A DNA stretch of 45,473 nt from Rickettsiales bacterium (GTDB lineage: Bacteria; Pseudomonadota; Alphaproteobacteria; Rickettsiales; JABIRX01): contig JABJNB010000045.1 of the NCBI GenBank assembly GCA_018659145.1, positions 1 through 45,473 on the forward strand, in the 5' to 3' direction. Each line of letters opens with the position of its first letter. Position 1 is the stretch's first letter. Under the pieces are notes generated by a model. The model was not told where the DNA came from, ran no database searches, and saw only the letters and a program-made list of their open reading frames with translations. The position numbers and the translations under genes were made by a program. Shown piece by piece: positions 25,917 through 36,447 of the stretch.

Positions 25917-27521
25917 ATGAAAGCACATGCAACAAAATCATCCAGACTTAGTTCCTTCGAAAAAGATTTAGCGTATATTATTGATGGTATAAGTAATGAT
26001 GGTAGCGATAAAGCAATTCATTTTAGCAGGAATGCAGATAAAAATTTAATTAAGAATTTTCAATTAGCCTTAGGTGATGGTAATGCTATGATAGATCCAG
26101 ATCACTCAGACAGAATTATTGTTAAAGCCTCAATATTAGGAGATTTACAAAAGGCAGATGAAGTTGAATTAGATAAATTTTATCAGAAATTTCTAAAATT
26201 ACAAAAAACATCCACCCTTGAAACTGTAAAATCCGACCCAAATCTTAATAGATATCTTATTGATAGTTCTAATGATGGTGCCATTATTTTAGCAAAGTCT
26301 ACTAAGATGAGCTCTACCGCAGATTTTAATAATACTAATGCCTTAACAAAATATCGCGATACAATTCTATGCAGCTCCGATCGCGAACGAGCTCGTATAT
26401 CTAGCGGTGGTTATTTTGGTCCTACTAAATGTTTTGCAAAACTATATAAGAACCTCGCATTTGCCATGCAAAGTAAACGCGGTGTAAGTCAATATATGTT
26501 TGATAGGGGTATAATAGCAATAGAGCCAGTTGATATTATGTTTTTTAACAAAGCTAAATTTAAGCAACATTTTCCAAGCATAATGATGGAGGAGCAAAAA
26601 AAGACTCCAGACCAACTGATAGATCCAAATTTCTTGAGACCAAGAAGACCACTAATGATGCCCAACCCTCCTGCTATCCCTATCGTGCTCACGGTATTTA
26701 TTATACAAGCAGCAATGTATATAGCAACATGGCCTATTGCCAAAATGGCTAATACTCTCAGCAGAAAGCGCAAACTCGAAAGCTCAAGCTACCTAGATGA
26801 GCCTGCTTATAAAAAACAAGATTCCAAGAGATCTGTCAAAGATTTGTCCAAACACGAGATATTAGCAAAGGTAAGCCAAGCTCTAGAACGTGATATAGCA
26901 CCTCTTCAAACCTCACCTTTAAACGGAGGTTTGGCCATATTAATAGCGCGCACTCATGAGCAGTTTATGTATAACACCTTGTATCAAAAACATCATAATT
27001 GTTACAAGCTACCCAACAAACATATGAAAACTTCTTTCGACAACAAGAATACGCCCCTGCACACCAAGGGGTTAACAGTCAGAGGTGATGTGGTAGAGTT
27101 TTATGGCCAAACTGAGCACGAAGCTAGAGAGGTAATATTACATGAGTTAATGCATGTTATAAGCCATAAGATTGAACATTTAGGGAAAGACAAATATAAG
27201 GCCGACTACAGAGGTTTACTTGATCAATCAGGTAGCTGGTTAAAACAATTTTGCCTTGATCATGAAATCAATTTCGAAACTTTTAACAACATCCATATTA
27301 GAAGATCAATATCTCAAGGCCTCGATTATCATAGTGATGACGGAATAGGCTATGTGGCAAACTTAGTACCCAAAATATTGCAAGCACGAGCTATAGATCC
27401 AGATATCTTTGATACAGAGATAAAAAGGCCTGGCAACCCTGTTACCAAATTATTTGATCAATTAAACCGCGATTCTAAAGCAATATTAGCCAAGAATATA
27501 GAAGCTATTGCGGCTCGGTAG
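25917..27521 (+). CDS. Unrecognised protein with HExxH metallopeptidase motif
   Basis: 534 residues of no family I recognise. The C-terminal third contains HELMH (H409, E410, H413) in the hydrophobic helix context EVILHELMHVISHKIEH, the usual zincin signature; a third zinc ligand could not be identified. A hydrophobic stretch at about 253-277 (AIPIVLTVFIIQAAMYIATW) may span a membrane and is followed by a basic cluster (SRKRK, 282-286). There is no N-terminal signal peptide. It has its own promoter region and no operon partner. A secreted effector protease is a reasonable guess for a host-associated bacterium, but it is only inference. Confidence 0.7.
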   Translation: MKAHATKSSRLSSFEKDLAYIIDGISNDGSDKAIHFSRNADKNLIKNFQLALGDGNAMIDPDHSDRIIVKASILGDLQKADEVELDKFYQKFLKLQKTSTLETVKSDPNLNRYLIDSSNDGAIILAKSTKMSSTADFNNTNALTKYRDTILCSSDRERARISSGGYFGPTKCFAKLYKNLAFAMQSKRGVSQYMFDRGIIAIEPVDIMFFNKAKFKQHFPSIMMEEQKKTPDQLIDPNFLRPRRPLMMPNPPAIPIVLTVFIIQAAMYIATWPIAKMANTLSRKRKLESSSYLDEPAYKKQDSKRSVKDLSKHEILAKVSQALERDIAPLQTSPLNGGLAILIARTHEQFMYNTLYQKHHNCYKLPNKHMKTSFDNKNTPLHTKGLTVRGDVVEFYGQTEHEAREVILHELMHVISHKIEHLGKDKYKADYRGLLDQSGSWLKQFCLDHEINFETFNNIHIRRSISQGLDYHSDDGIGYVANLVPKILQARAIDPDIFDTEIKRPGNPVTKLFDQLNRDSKAILAKNIEAIAAR

Positions 27522-27528
27522 ATGCACC

Positions 27529-27640
27529 GTAAAGGCGACCTTTACAGGCTGTATCGCGATATAATTACGGCCGGTCTTTGCTCCGCCCAAAACCTCAAGC
27601 TCGGTCTAGCAAAGGCGCTCGGCTTGGCCCCTATGCAATT
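27529..27640. repeat. Composite repeat debris: hairpin, repeat B end and repeat E-like end
   Basis: Fills the spacer between the convergent HExxH gene and lepA. GTAAAGG/CCTTTAC with a CGA loop (27529-27545) is a perfect 7-bp hairpin. It runs into GGCTGTATCGCGATATAATT (from 27547), the end of repeat B. Further on, GGCTTGGCCCCTATGCAATT resembles the CCCTACGCAATTTTG portion of repeat E. The hairpin could also serve as a terminator for the upstream gene. Confidence 0.5.
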
Positions 27641-27650
27641 AGAACCCATA

Positions 27651-29444
27651 TCAATCAAGTTTCAACACTGCGACAAATGCAGATTGCGGAATTTCAATAT
27701 TTCCAATTTGGCGCATACGTTTCTTACCTTTCTTCTGCTTCTCTAACAACTTTCTTTTTCTTGATACATCACCACCATAACATTTAGCAGTTACATCTTT
27801 CCGCATTGCACTAATTGTTTCTCTTGCAACAATCTTACCGCCAATTGCAGCTTGAATTGCAATTTTGTATAACTGCCTTGGTATTAACTCTTTTAATTTA
27901 GAGCATAAAACACGTCCTCTAGATTCAGCAAAACCCTTCTCAACAATGATTGAGAGAGCATCAACTGGATCACCATTAATTAAAATATGCAACTTAACCA
28001 AATTACCAACAGTATAACCATCCATTTCCCAATCAAACGAAGCATAACCACTTGAGACCGACTTCAACTTATCATAAAAATCAAATACTACTTCATTTAA
28101 CGGCAATCGGTAAACCAGCATCGCCCTATTACCAACATAGGTCAAATCAACTTGCTCACCTCTTTTATCATTACATAATTTTAATATATTACCCAAATAT
28201 TCATCTGGTACCAAAATTGTTGCTTTAATCCATGGCTCTTTAATTTCTTTGATTTTCACTATATCTGGCATGTCAGATGGATTATGCACATTAAGTGATG
28301 TTCCATCATTCAGATTCATTTGATAGACAACACTTGGCGCTGTAGTAATTAAATCTAAATCAAATTCTCGCTCCAACCTCTCTTGTACAATTTCTAAATG
28401 AAGCAAACCCAAGAAACCACCTCTAAAGCCTAGACCAAGAGCCGTTGAAGATTCTGGTTGAAACTCAAAACTAGCATCATTTAATTTTAACTTTGCCAAG
28501 CTATCCTTTAACTTATCGTACTCTCCTTGATCAGATGGAAAAAGCGAACAAAAAACCACGGATTTCACTTCCTTAAAACCAGGCAATGCCTCAACCTCTT
28601 CTCCAGCATAAGTTAAAGTATCACCAATATTACAATCAGACAGATCCTTAATAGATGCATTAATGAATCCCACCTCTCCAGCTGTCAAACAATTTGCTTT
28701 AACCTTTTTAGGGATAAAATAACCGACATCATCAACAATATATTCAGACCCTGTAGATAACATTTTAAGCTTCTTGCCCCTCTCTAAAGAACCATCAATG
28801 ATCCTAGTTAGCAAAATAACTCCCAAATAACTATCATACCAACCATCTACTAAAAGCGCCTTTAAAGGCTTATTTGCATCATATGCCGGCGCTGGTATGT
28901 ATTTGATAACAGCCTCCAAAACATCCTCAATGCCTTGGCCAGTTTTCGCAGAAGCAAAAACTGCATTGCTTGTATCCAGTCCTATAACATCTTCAATTTC
29001 CATCAATACTCTGTCTGGGTCTGCGGCAGGTAAATCAATTTTATTTAAAACCGTAATTATTTCATGATTATTTTCGATAGCCTGATAAACATTGGCAAGT
29101 GTTTGTGCTTCAACACCTTGAGAACTATCCACAACTAGAAGCGATCCTTCACAAGCAGATAGTGAACGCGATACTTCATATGAGAAATCTACATGCCCTG
29201 GGGTATCAATTAAGTTGAGAATATAAACTTCTCCATCTTTGGCTTTATATCCCAACCTAACTGTTTGTGCTTTAATTGTAATTCCACGCTCTTTTTCAAT
29301 ATCCATTGAATCTAAAACTTGAGCACTCATCTCTCTTTTTTCTAAACCACCACAATATTCAATCAACCTATCTGCGAGCGTTGACTTACCATGATCAATA
29401 TGGGCGACAATTGCAAAATTTCTAATATTTTTATTGTTAGTCAT
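27651..29444 (-). CDS. lepA: Translation elongation factor 4 (LepA)
   Basis: Ribosome-bound GTPase, 597 residues. G1 AHIDHGKS (14-21), G2/G3 [10 protein letters not shown] and DTPGHVDF, and G4 NKID are present. EF-G-like domains follow, then the LepA-specific C-terminal domain containing [19 protein letters not shown]. Length is standard. It is the last gene of a tight minus-strand run infA-maf-lepA with gaps of 2 and 6 bases, so all three should be co-transcribed with translation-related housekeeping. Confidence 0.98.
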   Translation of the reverse strand: MTNNKNIRNFAIVAHIDHGKSTLADRLIEYCGGLEKREMSAQVLDSMDIEKERGITIKAQTVRLGYKAKDGEVYILNLIDTPGHVDFSYEVSRSLSACEGSLLVVDSSQGVEAQTLANVYQAIENNHEIITVLNKIDLPAADPDRVLMEIEDVIGLDTSNAVFASAKTGQGIEDVLEAVIKYIPAPAYDANKPLKALLVDGWYDSYLGVILLTRIIDGSLERGKKLKMLSTGSEYIVDDVGYFIPKKVKANCLTAGEVGFINASIKDLSDCNIGDTLTYAGEEVEALPGFKEVKSVVFCSLFPSDQGEYDKLKDSLAKLKLNDASFEFQPESSTALGLGFRGGFLGLLHLEIVQERLEREFDLDLITTAPSVVYQMNLNDGTSLNVHNPSDMPDIVKIKEIKEPWIKATILVPDEYLGNILKLCNDKRGEQVDLTYVGNRAMLVYRLPLNEVVFDFYDKLKSVSSGYASFDWEMDGYTVGNLVKLHILINGDPVDALSIIVEKGFAESRGRVLCSKLKELIPRQLYKIAIQAAIGGKIVARETISAMRKDVTAKCYGGDVSRKRKLLEKQKKGKKRMRQIGNIEIPQSAFVAVLKLD

Positions 29445-29450
29445 AATTTA

Positions 29451-30053
29451 TTATTTCTTTTGAAAACTTGAAAGATCTAAATTTATACCAGAGAGAATTT
29501 GATGTAAATCATAAATTGGCAATCCTAATATATTAGAATAAGAGCCTGAAACAAACTTCAAATATCTAGCTATATATCCTTCTATTCTATATCCACCCGA
29601 GCATCCTTGCCACTCTAAAGTGGCTATATAGTTATCTATCTCAAGATCAGACATGTTTTTAAATTGCAATGTTGATTCAACAACTCGTTGCTTAGAAAAA
29701 TTATGCTTTGGCATACTAACACACATTCCTGTATATAATTTATGGCGCTTCCCTTTAATTAGATGCATATATTTTCGGGCTATTTTCTCATCATAGGTTT
29801 TATCCATGATGCTGCCCTTAGATACAGATACAGTATCTGCTGCAATAATTAAAGCATCAGGATGTAACTCTGCAATTTTCATACATTTGCTATATGACAA
29901 GCGTCTTGCCATGTCATCTGCTTTCTCGCCCTTTAAACGAACTTCTTCAATATCTGGTGGTAGTATTTTTGAAGGGTACAAACCTATAGAATGCAATAAA
30001 TCCAACCGTGACTTTGACCCGGAGGCAAGTATTAATTCCTGAGGCTTAATCAT
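29451..30053 (-). CDS. maf: Maf-family nucleoside triphosphate pyrophosphatase
   Basis: 200 residues. LILASGSKSRLDLL at the N-terminus, the acidic catalytic segment IIAADTVS, DKTYDEKIARKYMHLIKGKRHKLYTG and GCSGGYRIEG fit the Maf/YceF/YhdE family, which removes non-canonical or methylated nucleoside triphosphates. Substrate class (dTTP/UTP or m7GTP) cannot be decided by eye. infA-maf adjacency is an alphaproteobacterial hallmark and supports the call. It starts 2 bases after the infA stop. Confidence 0.93.
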   Translation of the reverse strand: MIKPQELILASGSKSRLDLLHSIGLYPSKILPPDIEEVRLKGEKADDMARRLSYSKCMKIAELHPDALIIAADTVSVSKGSIMDKTYDEKIARKYMHLIKGKRHKLYTGMCVSMPKHNFSKQRVVESTLQFKNMSDLEIDNYIATLEWQGCSGGYRIEGYIARYLKFVSGSYSNILGLPIYDLHQILSGINLDLSSFQKK

Positions 30054-30055
30054 AA

Positions 30056-30274
30056 TTATTTTTTACGCCTGGTGATTCGACCTTTGCTTAAATCATAAGG
30101 TGTCATCTCAACAGTCACTTCATCATGAAGTAGGACTCTAATTCTGTTTTTACGCATCCGGCCAGAAGTATGAGCCAAAATCATATGCCCACTTTCTAAT
30201 TCTACTTTAAACATCGTATTTGGCAGGATTTCCATAACCTTACCTTCAAACTGAATTAACTCTTCTTTTGCCAT
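30056..30274 (-). CDS. infA: Translation initiation factor IF-1
   Basis: 72-residue S1/OB-fold protein that binds the ribosomal A site during initiation. The sequence [46 protein letters not shown] and the end [12 protein letters not shown] is diagnostic and full-length. First gene of the infA-maf-lepA run. The 72-base spacer to the divergent xseB gene is AT-rich and should hold both promoters. Confidence 0.98.
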   Translation of the reverse strand: MAKEELIQFEGKVMEILPNTMFKVELESGHMILAHTSGRMRKNRIRVLLHDEVTVEMTPYDLSKGRITRRKK

Positions 30275-30346
30275 ACTAAATTATTATTGTTTATTTTTAC
30301 GCCTTCTGTGTTCTAATACACAATTTCTCATAAGTCACTAAAAGAT

Positions 30347-30556
30347 ATGCAAGACAAAATCAAAAACATAACTAATCTTAACTTTGAAACTGCCTTAAAG
30401 GAATTGGAAGAAGTTGTTGCCAAAATAGAATGTTCAGATTCAGATTTAGACAACTCAATCAACGACTACGAATACGGCATAGCTCTAAAAAAACATCTAT
30501 ATACAAAACTTGATCAAGCTAAAATGAAAATTGATAAAATTAGCGAAGAAGCTTAA
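30347..30556 (+). CDS. xseB: Exodeoxyribonuclease VII small subunit
   Basis: 69 residues. FETALKELEEVVAKIECSDSDLDNSINDYEYGIALKKHLYTKLDQAKMKI is the typical two-helix XseB pattern. It binds the large subunit XseA to form the single-strand nuclease; xseA is not in this window. It stands alone, divergent from infA. No other start is plausible, since the ATG directly precedes the conserved helix. Confidence 0.93.
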   Translation: MQDKIKNITNLNFETALKELEEVVAKIECSDSDLDNSINDYEYGIALKKHLYTKLDQAKMKIDKISEEA

Positions 30557-30678
30557 TCCTATTAAATCGCCAACATAACAATTTCTTAGATCAAAACTGC
30601 AAGATCCTTGCTAAACTGAATTAAAAAATTTTGGTAAAAAAAATCTAAAACTCCCTTTACCGCCTTAGCATTAATTCG

Positions 30679-30706
30679 CCCATAAAATCATTAAGTCCCT
30701 TATGGG
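30679..30706. other. Hairpin after xseB
   Basis: CCCATAA (30679-30685) and TTATGGG (30700-30706) form a perfect 7-bp stem with a 14-base loop at the left edge of repeat A2. No T-run. It may be part of an element edge rather than a terminator. Confidence 0.35.
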
Positions 30707-30850
30707 AACTATCTCAAATCAAAATTGCAAAGATTTTTATTCTTAAGATCTTGGATTTTCTGAATAACCAAAGCTATTCAAAACAAATTATACTAATATA
30801 ATATATATTTTAAGAAGGAAAAAATTTGTGATTTTGATTCGAGACAGAAC
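30705..30850. repeat. MITE-like repeat A, copy 2
   Basis: The best-preserved A copy. The left end GGAACTATCTCAAATC and, on the other strand, the right end GGTTCTGTCTCGAATC continue into AAAATTGCAAA and AAAATCACAAA, giving inverted termini of about 25 bases. The interior has AAGATCTTGGATTTT, AATAACCAAAGCTATTC and TTTAAGAAGGAAAAAATTTG. It lies in the 429-base gap between xseB and the tRNA gene; the remainder of that gap (30851-30985) has no recognised feature. Confidence 0.75.
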
Positions 30851-30985
30851 CCTTGTGTGATAGAATTTTATTTTTATGAATAGTGTATATTTTCAAGCCC
30901 GCCTACGCTTCAAGCTTCGCCGGATAACCTTCGTCCAATTTGATATTCACCTGGTATGCTAAATTATAGCCGAAAGGGTGAAGAA

Positions 30986-31062
30986 TGGTGCAACTGACAG
31001 GAATCGAACCTGTGACCTAAGGATTAGGAATCCTTCGCTCTATCCTACTGAGCTACAGCTGC
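30986..31062 (-). tRNA. tRNA-Arg (anticodon CCT), CCA encoded
   Basis: Folded by eye on the minus strand. The acceptor GCAGCTG pairs with CAGTTGC (one G-T pair). The D stem is GCTC/GAGC, the anticodon stem AAGGA/TCCTT encloses loop TTCCTAA (anticodon CCT, reading AGG), and the T stem ACAGG/CCTGT encloses TTCGATT. Discriminator A and a templated CCA (30986-30988 on the plus strand) follow. It lies 12 bases downstream of gyrA on the same strand and is probably co-transcribed with it. Confidence 0.96.
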
Positions 31063-31074
31063 ATTATTGTTTTA

Positions 31075-33882
31075 TTACTCCCCCGTAACGTCTGGTGCAT
31101 TATCTTCAGAATCAGATATTTCAGATGGTGCCAATGTAACATCTGCAACATTACCTACCCCTTCATCATCTTCTTGAGATGCCAAAACTTCAGAATCATC
31201 TTCTGCTTCTTCAGATTTTTGAATCTTGCAGACAGATACAACTTTTTCCTGTTTATCCGTACGCAATATTGTAACTCCCTGAGTATTACGACCAGCAATT
31301 CTGATATCGACGGTACTACATCTAATTAACTTACCTTTATCAGTCATGATAATTACTTCATCATCATCAAATGCTGGGAAAGATGCAACCACGTCACCAT
31401 TACGCTCCGATGTTACAATATTAATAATACCACTACCGCCTCTATTGGTAGAACGATATTCATATGAAGAAGTCCTTTTGCCATAACCATTTTCAGTAAT
31501 AGTTAGAATATACTCTTCTTTTTGAGCCATTTCATAAATTAACTCTTTCGGCAAACCTTCTATTTCCGGAACGGAGTTCGCGTCAAACTCCTCTAAAGCA
31601 CTTAAAGTTTTTCTATCATCAAGTGCAATAGATAAATATAATTCTTTTTGTTCACGTGGAATAGAAAGCTCATTTAAGATAGTAAGCGAGATAACCTTGT
31701 TACCCTCTGAAAGCTTTATACCTCGTACACCAGCGGATGTCCGACTTTTAATAACACGTAGCTTATCTAGGCCAAATCTAATTGATTTACCAAATTTAGA
31801 TGCAAGTAAGATCTGGCTTTCATCATCACAGAACTGTACCCCTACCAAACTATCACTCCCATCTAACCTAATAGCTATTTTTCCATTAGCGTTAATGTTA
31901 GAGAAGTCCGCCATATCACTTCTTCGTATATTACCATTTGTCGTTGCAAATAATAAATTTAAATCAGGCCATAAACTAGCGTCTTTTGGCAATGGTAAAA
32001 TATTAGTAATTTTTTCATTATCTGCTAAAGGCAAGATATTTACCAACGATCTGCCTTTTGCTGTAGGTGATCCTATAGGTAATTTGTAAGCTTTTAATCT
32101 GTAAACCTTACCAATATTTGAGAAGAACAATACCGGTGTATGAGTTGTTGTCACAAACATATCAATTAGATTATCATCTACCTTTTGCGACAAAGCATTT
32201 CTACCTTTTCCACCACGTTTCTGAGCTTTATATTGATCAAGTGATACACGCTTAATATATCCACCAACAGATACAGTCACCACCATATCTTCTTCTGCAA
32301 TCAAATCTTCAATATCAGTCTCTAACTCACTTTGTTCAATAATTGATCGCCTTGGTGTTGCATAATTTTCTTTTATTTCTAACAATTCTGCTTTTATGAT
32401 ATTTAAGATCATTTGACGATTTTCTAAAATCTTTAAATACCCCTCAATCTTACCTTTCAACTCCATTAGCTCCGCTTCCAACTTATCACGCTCCAAGCCG
32501 GTCAAACGTGCTAATTTCATATCTAAAATCGCATTAACCTGAATTTCAGTCAAATAACATTTACCATCGACGATGATGTTATTATCATCCGCAACTAATG
32601 AAATTAAATTCTCTGCTTTTGTTGCATCCCATTTTTCTTTAAGCAAATTAATCCTAGCTTCGGCCGTGTCCTTAGAACCACGGATAATTGCTATTGCTTT
32701 GTCAATCTCATCAACCGCTAATACCAAACCAATTAACAGATGCGCCTTAGCTCTGGCTTTATTAAGCAGGTATAAAGTTCTTCTAGTTACAACATTTTCT
32801 CTAAATTTTACAAATGCTCGGATCACATCCAAAACATTCATCAATTCCGGCTTACCGTCATTTAGAGCCAATAAGTTAGTTCCAAATGACACTTGCATTT
32901 GCGAATAACTAAATAATTGATTCAACACGACTTCACGGTTAGCATCTCGTTTAAGCTCGATAACAACCCTAATTCCTTTTTTATTTGATTCATCTCGAAG
33001 ATCAGAAATCCCCTCTACCCTTTTATCCTTTACTAGCTCAGCAATCTTTTCAATCATTCTAGACTTATTCACCTGATAAGGGATTTCAGTCAGGACTATT
33101 GATTCTTTTCCAGATTTCAACTGTTCGAAATGAGTTTGGGCTCTAATAATTACAGATCCTCTACCACTATATACTGATGACTTTGCTCCTGAATACCCAA
33201 CAATAATTCCACCTGTAGGAAAATCAGGACCAGGTATGTGAGTATAAATGTCATCAATAGTAAGCTGATTATTATCGATATAAGCAATAGTGCCTGATAT
33301 TATTTCACCCAAATTATGCGGCGGTATATTGGTTGCCATTCCAACCGCTATTCCACTAGCTCCATTAACAATAAGATTTGGGTATTTAGCTGGCAAAACT
33401 ACTGGCTCGCTAAGTGAACCATCATAATTCTCTCGAAAATCTACAGTCTCTTTATCAATATCATCTAGAAGAGAATGAGATATTTTTTGCAAGCGTGATT
33501 CTGTATAACGCATTGCAGCTGGAGAATCTCCATCCATTGAACCAAAATTTCCCTGCCCTTCAATAAGCGGAACACGCATTGAGAAATCTTGCGCCATTCT
33601 AACTAAGGCATCATAAATTGCGCTATCACCATGTGGGTGGTACTTACCCATTACATCTCCGACGATTCTTGCTGATTTCTTATAAGGTTTATTACAATAT
33701 GTTCCAGTTTCATACATTGAATATAAGATCCTTCTATGCACTGGTTTTAACCCATCACAAACATCTGGTATCGCCCTACTTACAATTACGCTCATAGCAT
33801 AATCTAAGTATGACTTCTTCATTTCACTTTCAATTGAGATTTTTACTATATTAGATCCTGTAATATTACTTTCTTCTGTCAT
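31075..33882 (-). CDS. gyrA: DNA gyrase subunit A
   Basis: Breaks and rejoins DNA in the type II topoisomerase that introduces negative supercoils. 935 residues. The catalytic Tyr is Y126 in AAMRYTESR. The quinolone-determining region [18 protein letters not shown] keeps Ser87 and Asp91 (equivalents of E. coli S83 and D87), the quinolone-sensitive form. The GyrA box AQKRGGKGR at the start of the beta-pinwheel identifies gyrase rather than ParC. The last 45 residues are strongly acidic, a common but variable GyrA tail. tRNA-Arg follows directly; ribD lies 12 bases upstream on the same strand. Confidence 0.98.
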   Translation of the reverse strand: MTEESNITGSNIVKISIESEMKKSYLDYAMSVIVSRAIPDVCDGLKPVHRRILYSMYETGTYCNKPYKKSARIVGDVMGKYHPHGDSAIYDALVRMAQDFSMRVPLIEGQGNFGSMDGDSPAAMRYTESRLQKISHSLLDDIDKETVDFRENYDGSLSEPVVLPAKYPNLIVNGASGIAVGMATNIPPHNLGEIISGTIAYIDNNQLTIDDIYTHIPGPDFPTGGIIVGYSGAKSSVYSGRGSVIIRAQTHFEQLKSGKESIVLTEIPYQVNKSRMIEKIAELVKDKRVEGISDLRDESNKKGIRVVIELKRDANREVVLNQLFSYSQMQVSFGTNLLALNDGKPELMNVLDVIRAFVKFRENVVTRRTLYLLNKARAKAHLLIGLVLAVDEIDKAIAIIRGSKDTAEARINLLKEKWDATKAENLISLVADDNNIIVDGKCYLTEIQVNAILDMKLARLTGLERDKLEAELMELKGKIEGYLKILENRQMILNIIKAELLEIKENYATPRRSIIEQSELETDIEDLIAEEDMVVTVSVGGYIKRVSLDQYKAQKRGGKGRNALSQKVDDNLIDMFVTTTHTPVLFFSNIGKVYRLKAYKLPIGSPTAKGRSLVNILPLADNEKITNILPLPKDASLWPDLNLLFATTNGNIRRSDMADFSNINANGKIAIRLDGSDSLVGVQFCDDESQILLASKFGKSIRFGLDKLRVIKSRTSAGVRGIKLSEGNKVISLTILNELSIPREQKELYLSIALDDRKTLSALEEFDANSVPEIEGLPKELIYEMAQKEEYILTITENGYGKRTSSYEYRSTNRGGSGIINIVTSERNGDVVASFPAFDDDEVIIMTDKGKLIRCSTVDIRIAGRNTQGVTILRTDKQEKVVSVCKIQKSEEAEDDSEVLASQEDDEGVGNVADVTLAPSEISDSEDNAPDVTGE

Positions 33883-33894
33883 GAAATTTTCTTA

Positions 33895-35010
33895 TTAATT
33901 ATTTATTGAATAACCTACTGGCTTTAAAATTCGCAAATTATCCTGCCCCAGCGTTTCTATAGCAACTAAGCTTAAATTTCTACAATTTATTAATTTTTCT
34001 GGGGACAAAATATCAAAAGCATTTATCCCATCTCTACCTAAAATTTTATTTGCTGAAAATATATAAAACAAATCAACCAACTCAGACTGGATAAAGCTAG
34101 ATGCCAACCTAGATCCCGACTCAATAAGAACGGAACAATAATCATGATTAGCTAAGTAATTTAACACCCCGGGCAAGTCTATTCCAGAATCATCTTTAGG
34201 CATACCAACCAACTCAACATTTTTAACATGATCAAAGCTTGCTAACTTAGCAAAATCACTTAGCTGATCATCATAAAAAATGATGATTTTCTCATGCATT
34301 AGAGGTTCAAATATTTTAGCCGTATTACTCACTCTAAGATGCGAATCTAATATCGCCAAATGCGTTGATTTCTTATCATCCAAACGACAATTATAACTTG
34401 GATCATCCTCTAGGATAGTATTTACGCCCGCAAGAGTAATATCATTAACTCTGCGCAAATAATGACCATACCTTCTCGAACTCTCACCCGTAATCCATTT
34501 GCTACTACCATCTTGGAGCGCGACCTTCATATCCAAACTTGTTGCAAGCTTCAAAGTAACAAAAGGCCTAGACCGGTTATATTTCGAGAAGAAACCTTCA
34601 TATAAACCATCTCCTGTGGCCTCTAATTTACAGCACTCCACACCATGATTTTGCAAAGCCTTAATGCCTAAACCACTAACTAAAGGGTTGGGGTCTATAA
34701 AAGAATAAAACACTCTTTTAATCCCGCTAGATAATATGATATTACAACAAGGAGGGTTCTTTCCCTGATGATTACATGGCTCCAAGGTTACATATAAATC
34801 CGCCCCCTTAACATCTTCTAAAGCATTATTGATTGCCAATAATTCGGCATGAGATCCACCAGAGCTACTAGTAACGGCCTTACCAATCACACGACCATCC
34901 TTAACGATAACCGCTCCAACAGATGGATTAGGATAGGTCAGACCTAAATTATCATAGGCCATATTATAGGCCATATTTTGAAAAAAATAATGCTGATTTC
35001 TATTGCTCAT
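33895..35010 (-). CDS. ribD: Bifunctional riboflavin deaminase/reductase RibD
   Basis: Second and third steps of riboflavin synthesis. 371 residues. The N-terminal deaminase has zinc site HAE (54-56) and PCNHQGKNPPC with C79 and C88; the C-terminal reductase starts RPFVTLKLATSLDMKVAL and has ESGSRLASSFI. Both domains look intact. In many alphaproteobacteria ribD follows nrdR directly; here 2.1 kb of decayed mobile DNA separates them. The other rib genes are not in the window. Confidence 0.95.
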   Translation of the reverse strand: MSNRNQHYFFQNMAYNMAYDNLGLTYPNPSVGAVIVKDGRVIGKAVTSSSGGSHAELLAINNALEDVKGADLYVTLEPCNHQGKNPPCCNIILSSGIKRVFYSFIDPNPLVSGLGIKALQNHGVECCKLEATGDGLYEGFFSKYNRSRPFVTLKLATSLDMKVALQDGSSKWITGESSRRYGHYLRRVNDITLAGVNTILEDDPSYNCRLDDKKSTHLAILDSHLRVSNTAKIFEPLMHEKIIIFYDDQLSDFAKLASFDHVKNVELVGMPKDDSGIDLPGVLNYLANHDYCSVLIESGSRLASSFIQSELVDLFYIFSANKILGRDGINAFDILSPEKLINCRNLSLVAIETLGQDNLRILKPVGYSINN

Positions 35011-35084
35011 ATATAACCCATAAAACAGCCTTACCTTCTAACAGCAAATTTAAATCAATCAAAAGAATTTATTGTACAGACGTC

Positions 35085-35363
35085 GCAAAAATTACGTAGG
35101 GGCATGGTCCTCCCGACCTTGACAGACCGAACTCGATGTCTCCAGGCGAGAAAACCCCGCCCTTGATGAAGGCAAGCCCAAGGGGTGAAGTAAGGAAGAG
35201 TAAGCCAGATAATACCGATCCCGCCGTGAACTCTTACTTCTCCGCTCCCGGGTAAGTCGGTGGTCGATAAAATCGAGCTCCGGAAGGGGCAAGCAAACAA
35301 ACTCCGGGTCTTTCCACGCATTACCTTTATTGCCAAAGAGTAAATTTTGATTTGAGACTATAC
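35085..35363. repeat. GC-rich repeat E-like fragment plus a repeat A end
   Basis: Occupies most of 35011-35477. CGTAGGGGCATGGTCCTCCCGACC (split here as CGTAGGGGCATGG and TCCTCCCGACC) is, on the other strand, close to the GGGAGGACCACGTCCCTACG stretch of repeat E2. The region is clearly richer in G and C than neighbouring genes and has the inverted words GAAGTAAG/CTTACTTC. At 35345-35363 TTTTGATTTGAGAC resembles a repeat A end. Overlapping open frames here have no coding character. 35364-35477 has nothing recognised. Confidence 0.45.
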
Positions 35364-35479
35364 ACATATATGACCCTTTCAACAGGCCCATAATATAAGA
35401 CGATTATCCCCTTAACATACGGAAATTAGTTATTTAACATCTCACCAGTTCCTTTAAATAACTGGCTTGATTATCAAAA

Positions 35480-36338
35480 GCACAACCATTTAGCAATCCT
35501 TTAAAAAACTCCCAAATGATGATGCGTGCTTGACGCACTTATTCAAAGTTCGTTTTGCCAAAAATCACGAATGCCCTAAGTACAAACGCGAAACTACTTG
35601 GCATTTACTCAAATCAGCGCCCGCCTTCTCTTGTGGTAATTGTGGTAATCACATTCACCCTTGCGTTGGCAAGATCTTTGAAGATTCAAAAACCTCTCTT
35701 CAACTCTGGTTCTACGCCATTTATCTCTTCACTACTACATGCAGCGGAGTTTCGGCAAAAGAGCTTCAACTTCAGCTTGGTGTGACTTATAAAACCGCTG
35801 GGCGCATGGGTCATCAAATCAGAAAGCACATGAGCCAAGTTGATGTTGATGAGCCCACTTAGCGGAGTCATCGAAGTTGATGAAACCTAAAGCGGCGGCA
35901 AAAGAAAAGGTAAAAGATGTCGTGGCGCAGAAGGCAAATAAATTGTCTTTGGTATGATGTAGAAAAAACGGCGATGTCATGACAAAGGTTCTTGACGATG
36001 TTAAACATGCTACTATTCACCCAATCATTGAAGACAGTGTTGAGAAACAGAGCGAAATTCAAAGTGATGCATTACACTCTTACAAAGGATTGAGCCAAAA
36101 AGGCTACACTCACAACACCGTTAATCACGGGGCTGGTCAATATGTAAGCAAAAGTGGCGTGACCGTGAATTCAATTGAGAGCTTTTGGTCGAGATTAAAG
36201 CTATCAATCAAAGGCACACACATTCACGTTTCTAAAAAGCATTTAGCAAATTACGCCGCAGAATTTGAATACAGATTCAACTCTAGCGGCTGCCCTGAGC
36301 TGATACTTTCGGAGCTTTTGACGAAGTTTGCGAAATAG
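35480..36338 (+). pseudogene. IS1595-family (ISXO2-like) transposase, broken
   Basis: Fragments in shifting frames together give an IS1595-type transposase. The first is a zinc-ribbon N-terminus (DDACLTHLFKVRFAKNHECPKYK ... CGNCG, partly ahead of any ATG), then GKIFEDSKTSLQLWFYAIYL and the helix-turn-helix GVTYKTAGRM. After a frameshift near 35860 comes GVIEVDET with the tyrosine codon replaced by TAA (35888-35890); a further TAA, a TAG and another shift follow. From 35979 a clean frame has SDALHSYKGL, TVNHGAGQYV and NSIESFWSRLK. The DDE residues remain readable, but the gene cannot make a functional enzyme. Terminal inverted repeats of the IS were not found. Confidence 0.88.
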
Positions 36339-36447
36339 ATTTAATTACCTTGTCGAACTTATCTTCGTCTCCGCGCTTTTCTTCTTTGGGGCGCTCTTTG
36401 ATGAAGTCGGTTAGCTTGTTGTTTTTAAGACCGTCTTTTAGGCTCAC
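36283..36447 (-). CDS. Small basic protein, antisense overlap with transposase end
   Basis: 54 residues from a GTG at 36445-36447 that overlaps the preceding frame's TGA (GTGTGA arrangement). The product is highly charged (LTDFIKERPKEEKRGDEDKFDKVIKS is split over 16-41) with no motif I recognise. It runs antisense into the 3' end of the transposase remnant. It could be a passenger of the insertion element or chance. Low certainty that it is expressed. Confidence 0.35.
   Translation of the reverse strand: MSLKDGLKNNKLTDFIKERPKEEKRGDEDKFDKVIKSISQTSSKAPKVSAQGSR

Noticed and set aside
35055..35391. Two overlapping minus-strand frames of 93 and 99 codons
   Set aside because: They are within GC-rich repeat E-like DNA; translations share no coding character and no family.
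36283..36338. Antisense control of the transposase by the small 54-residue frame
   Set aside because: The transposase is already broken by several stops and shifts, so the overlap has no obvious present function.
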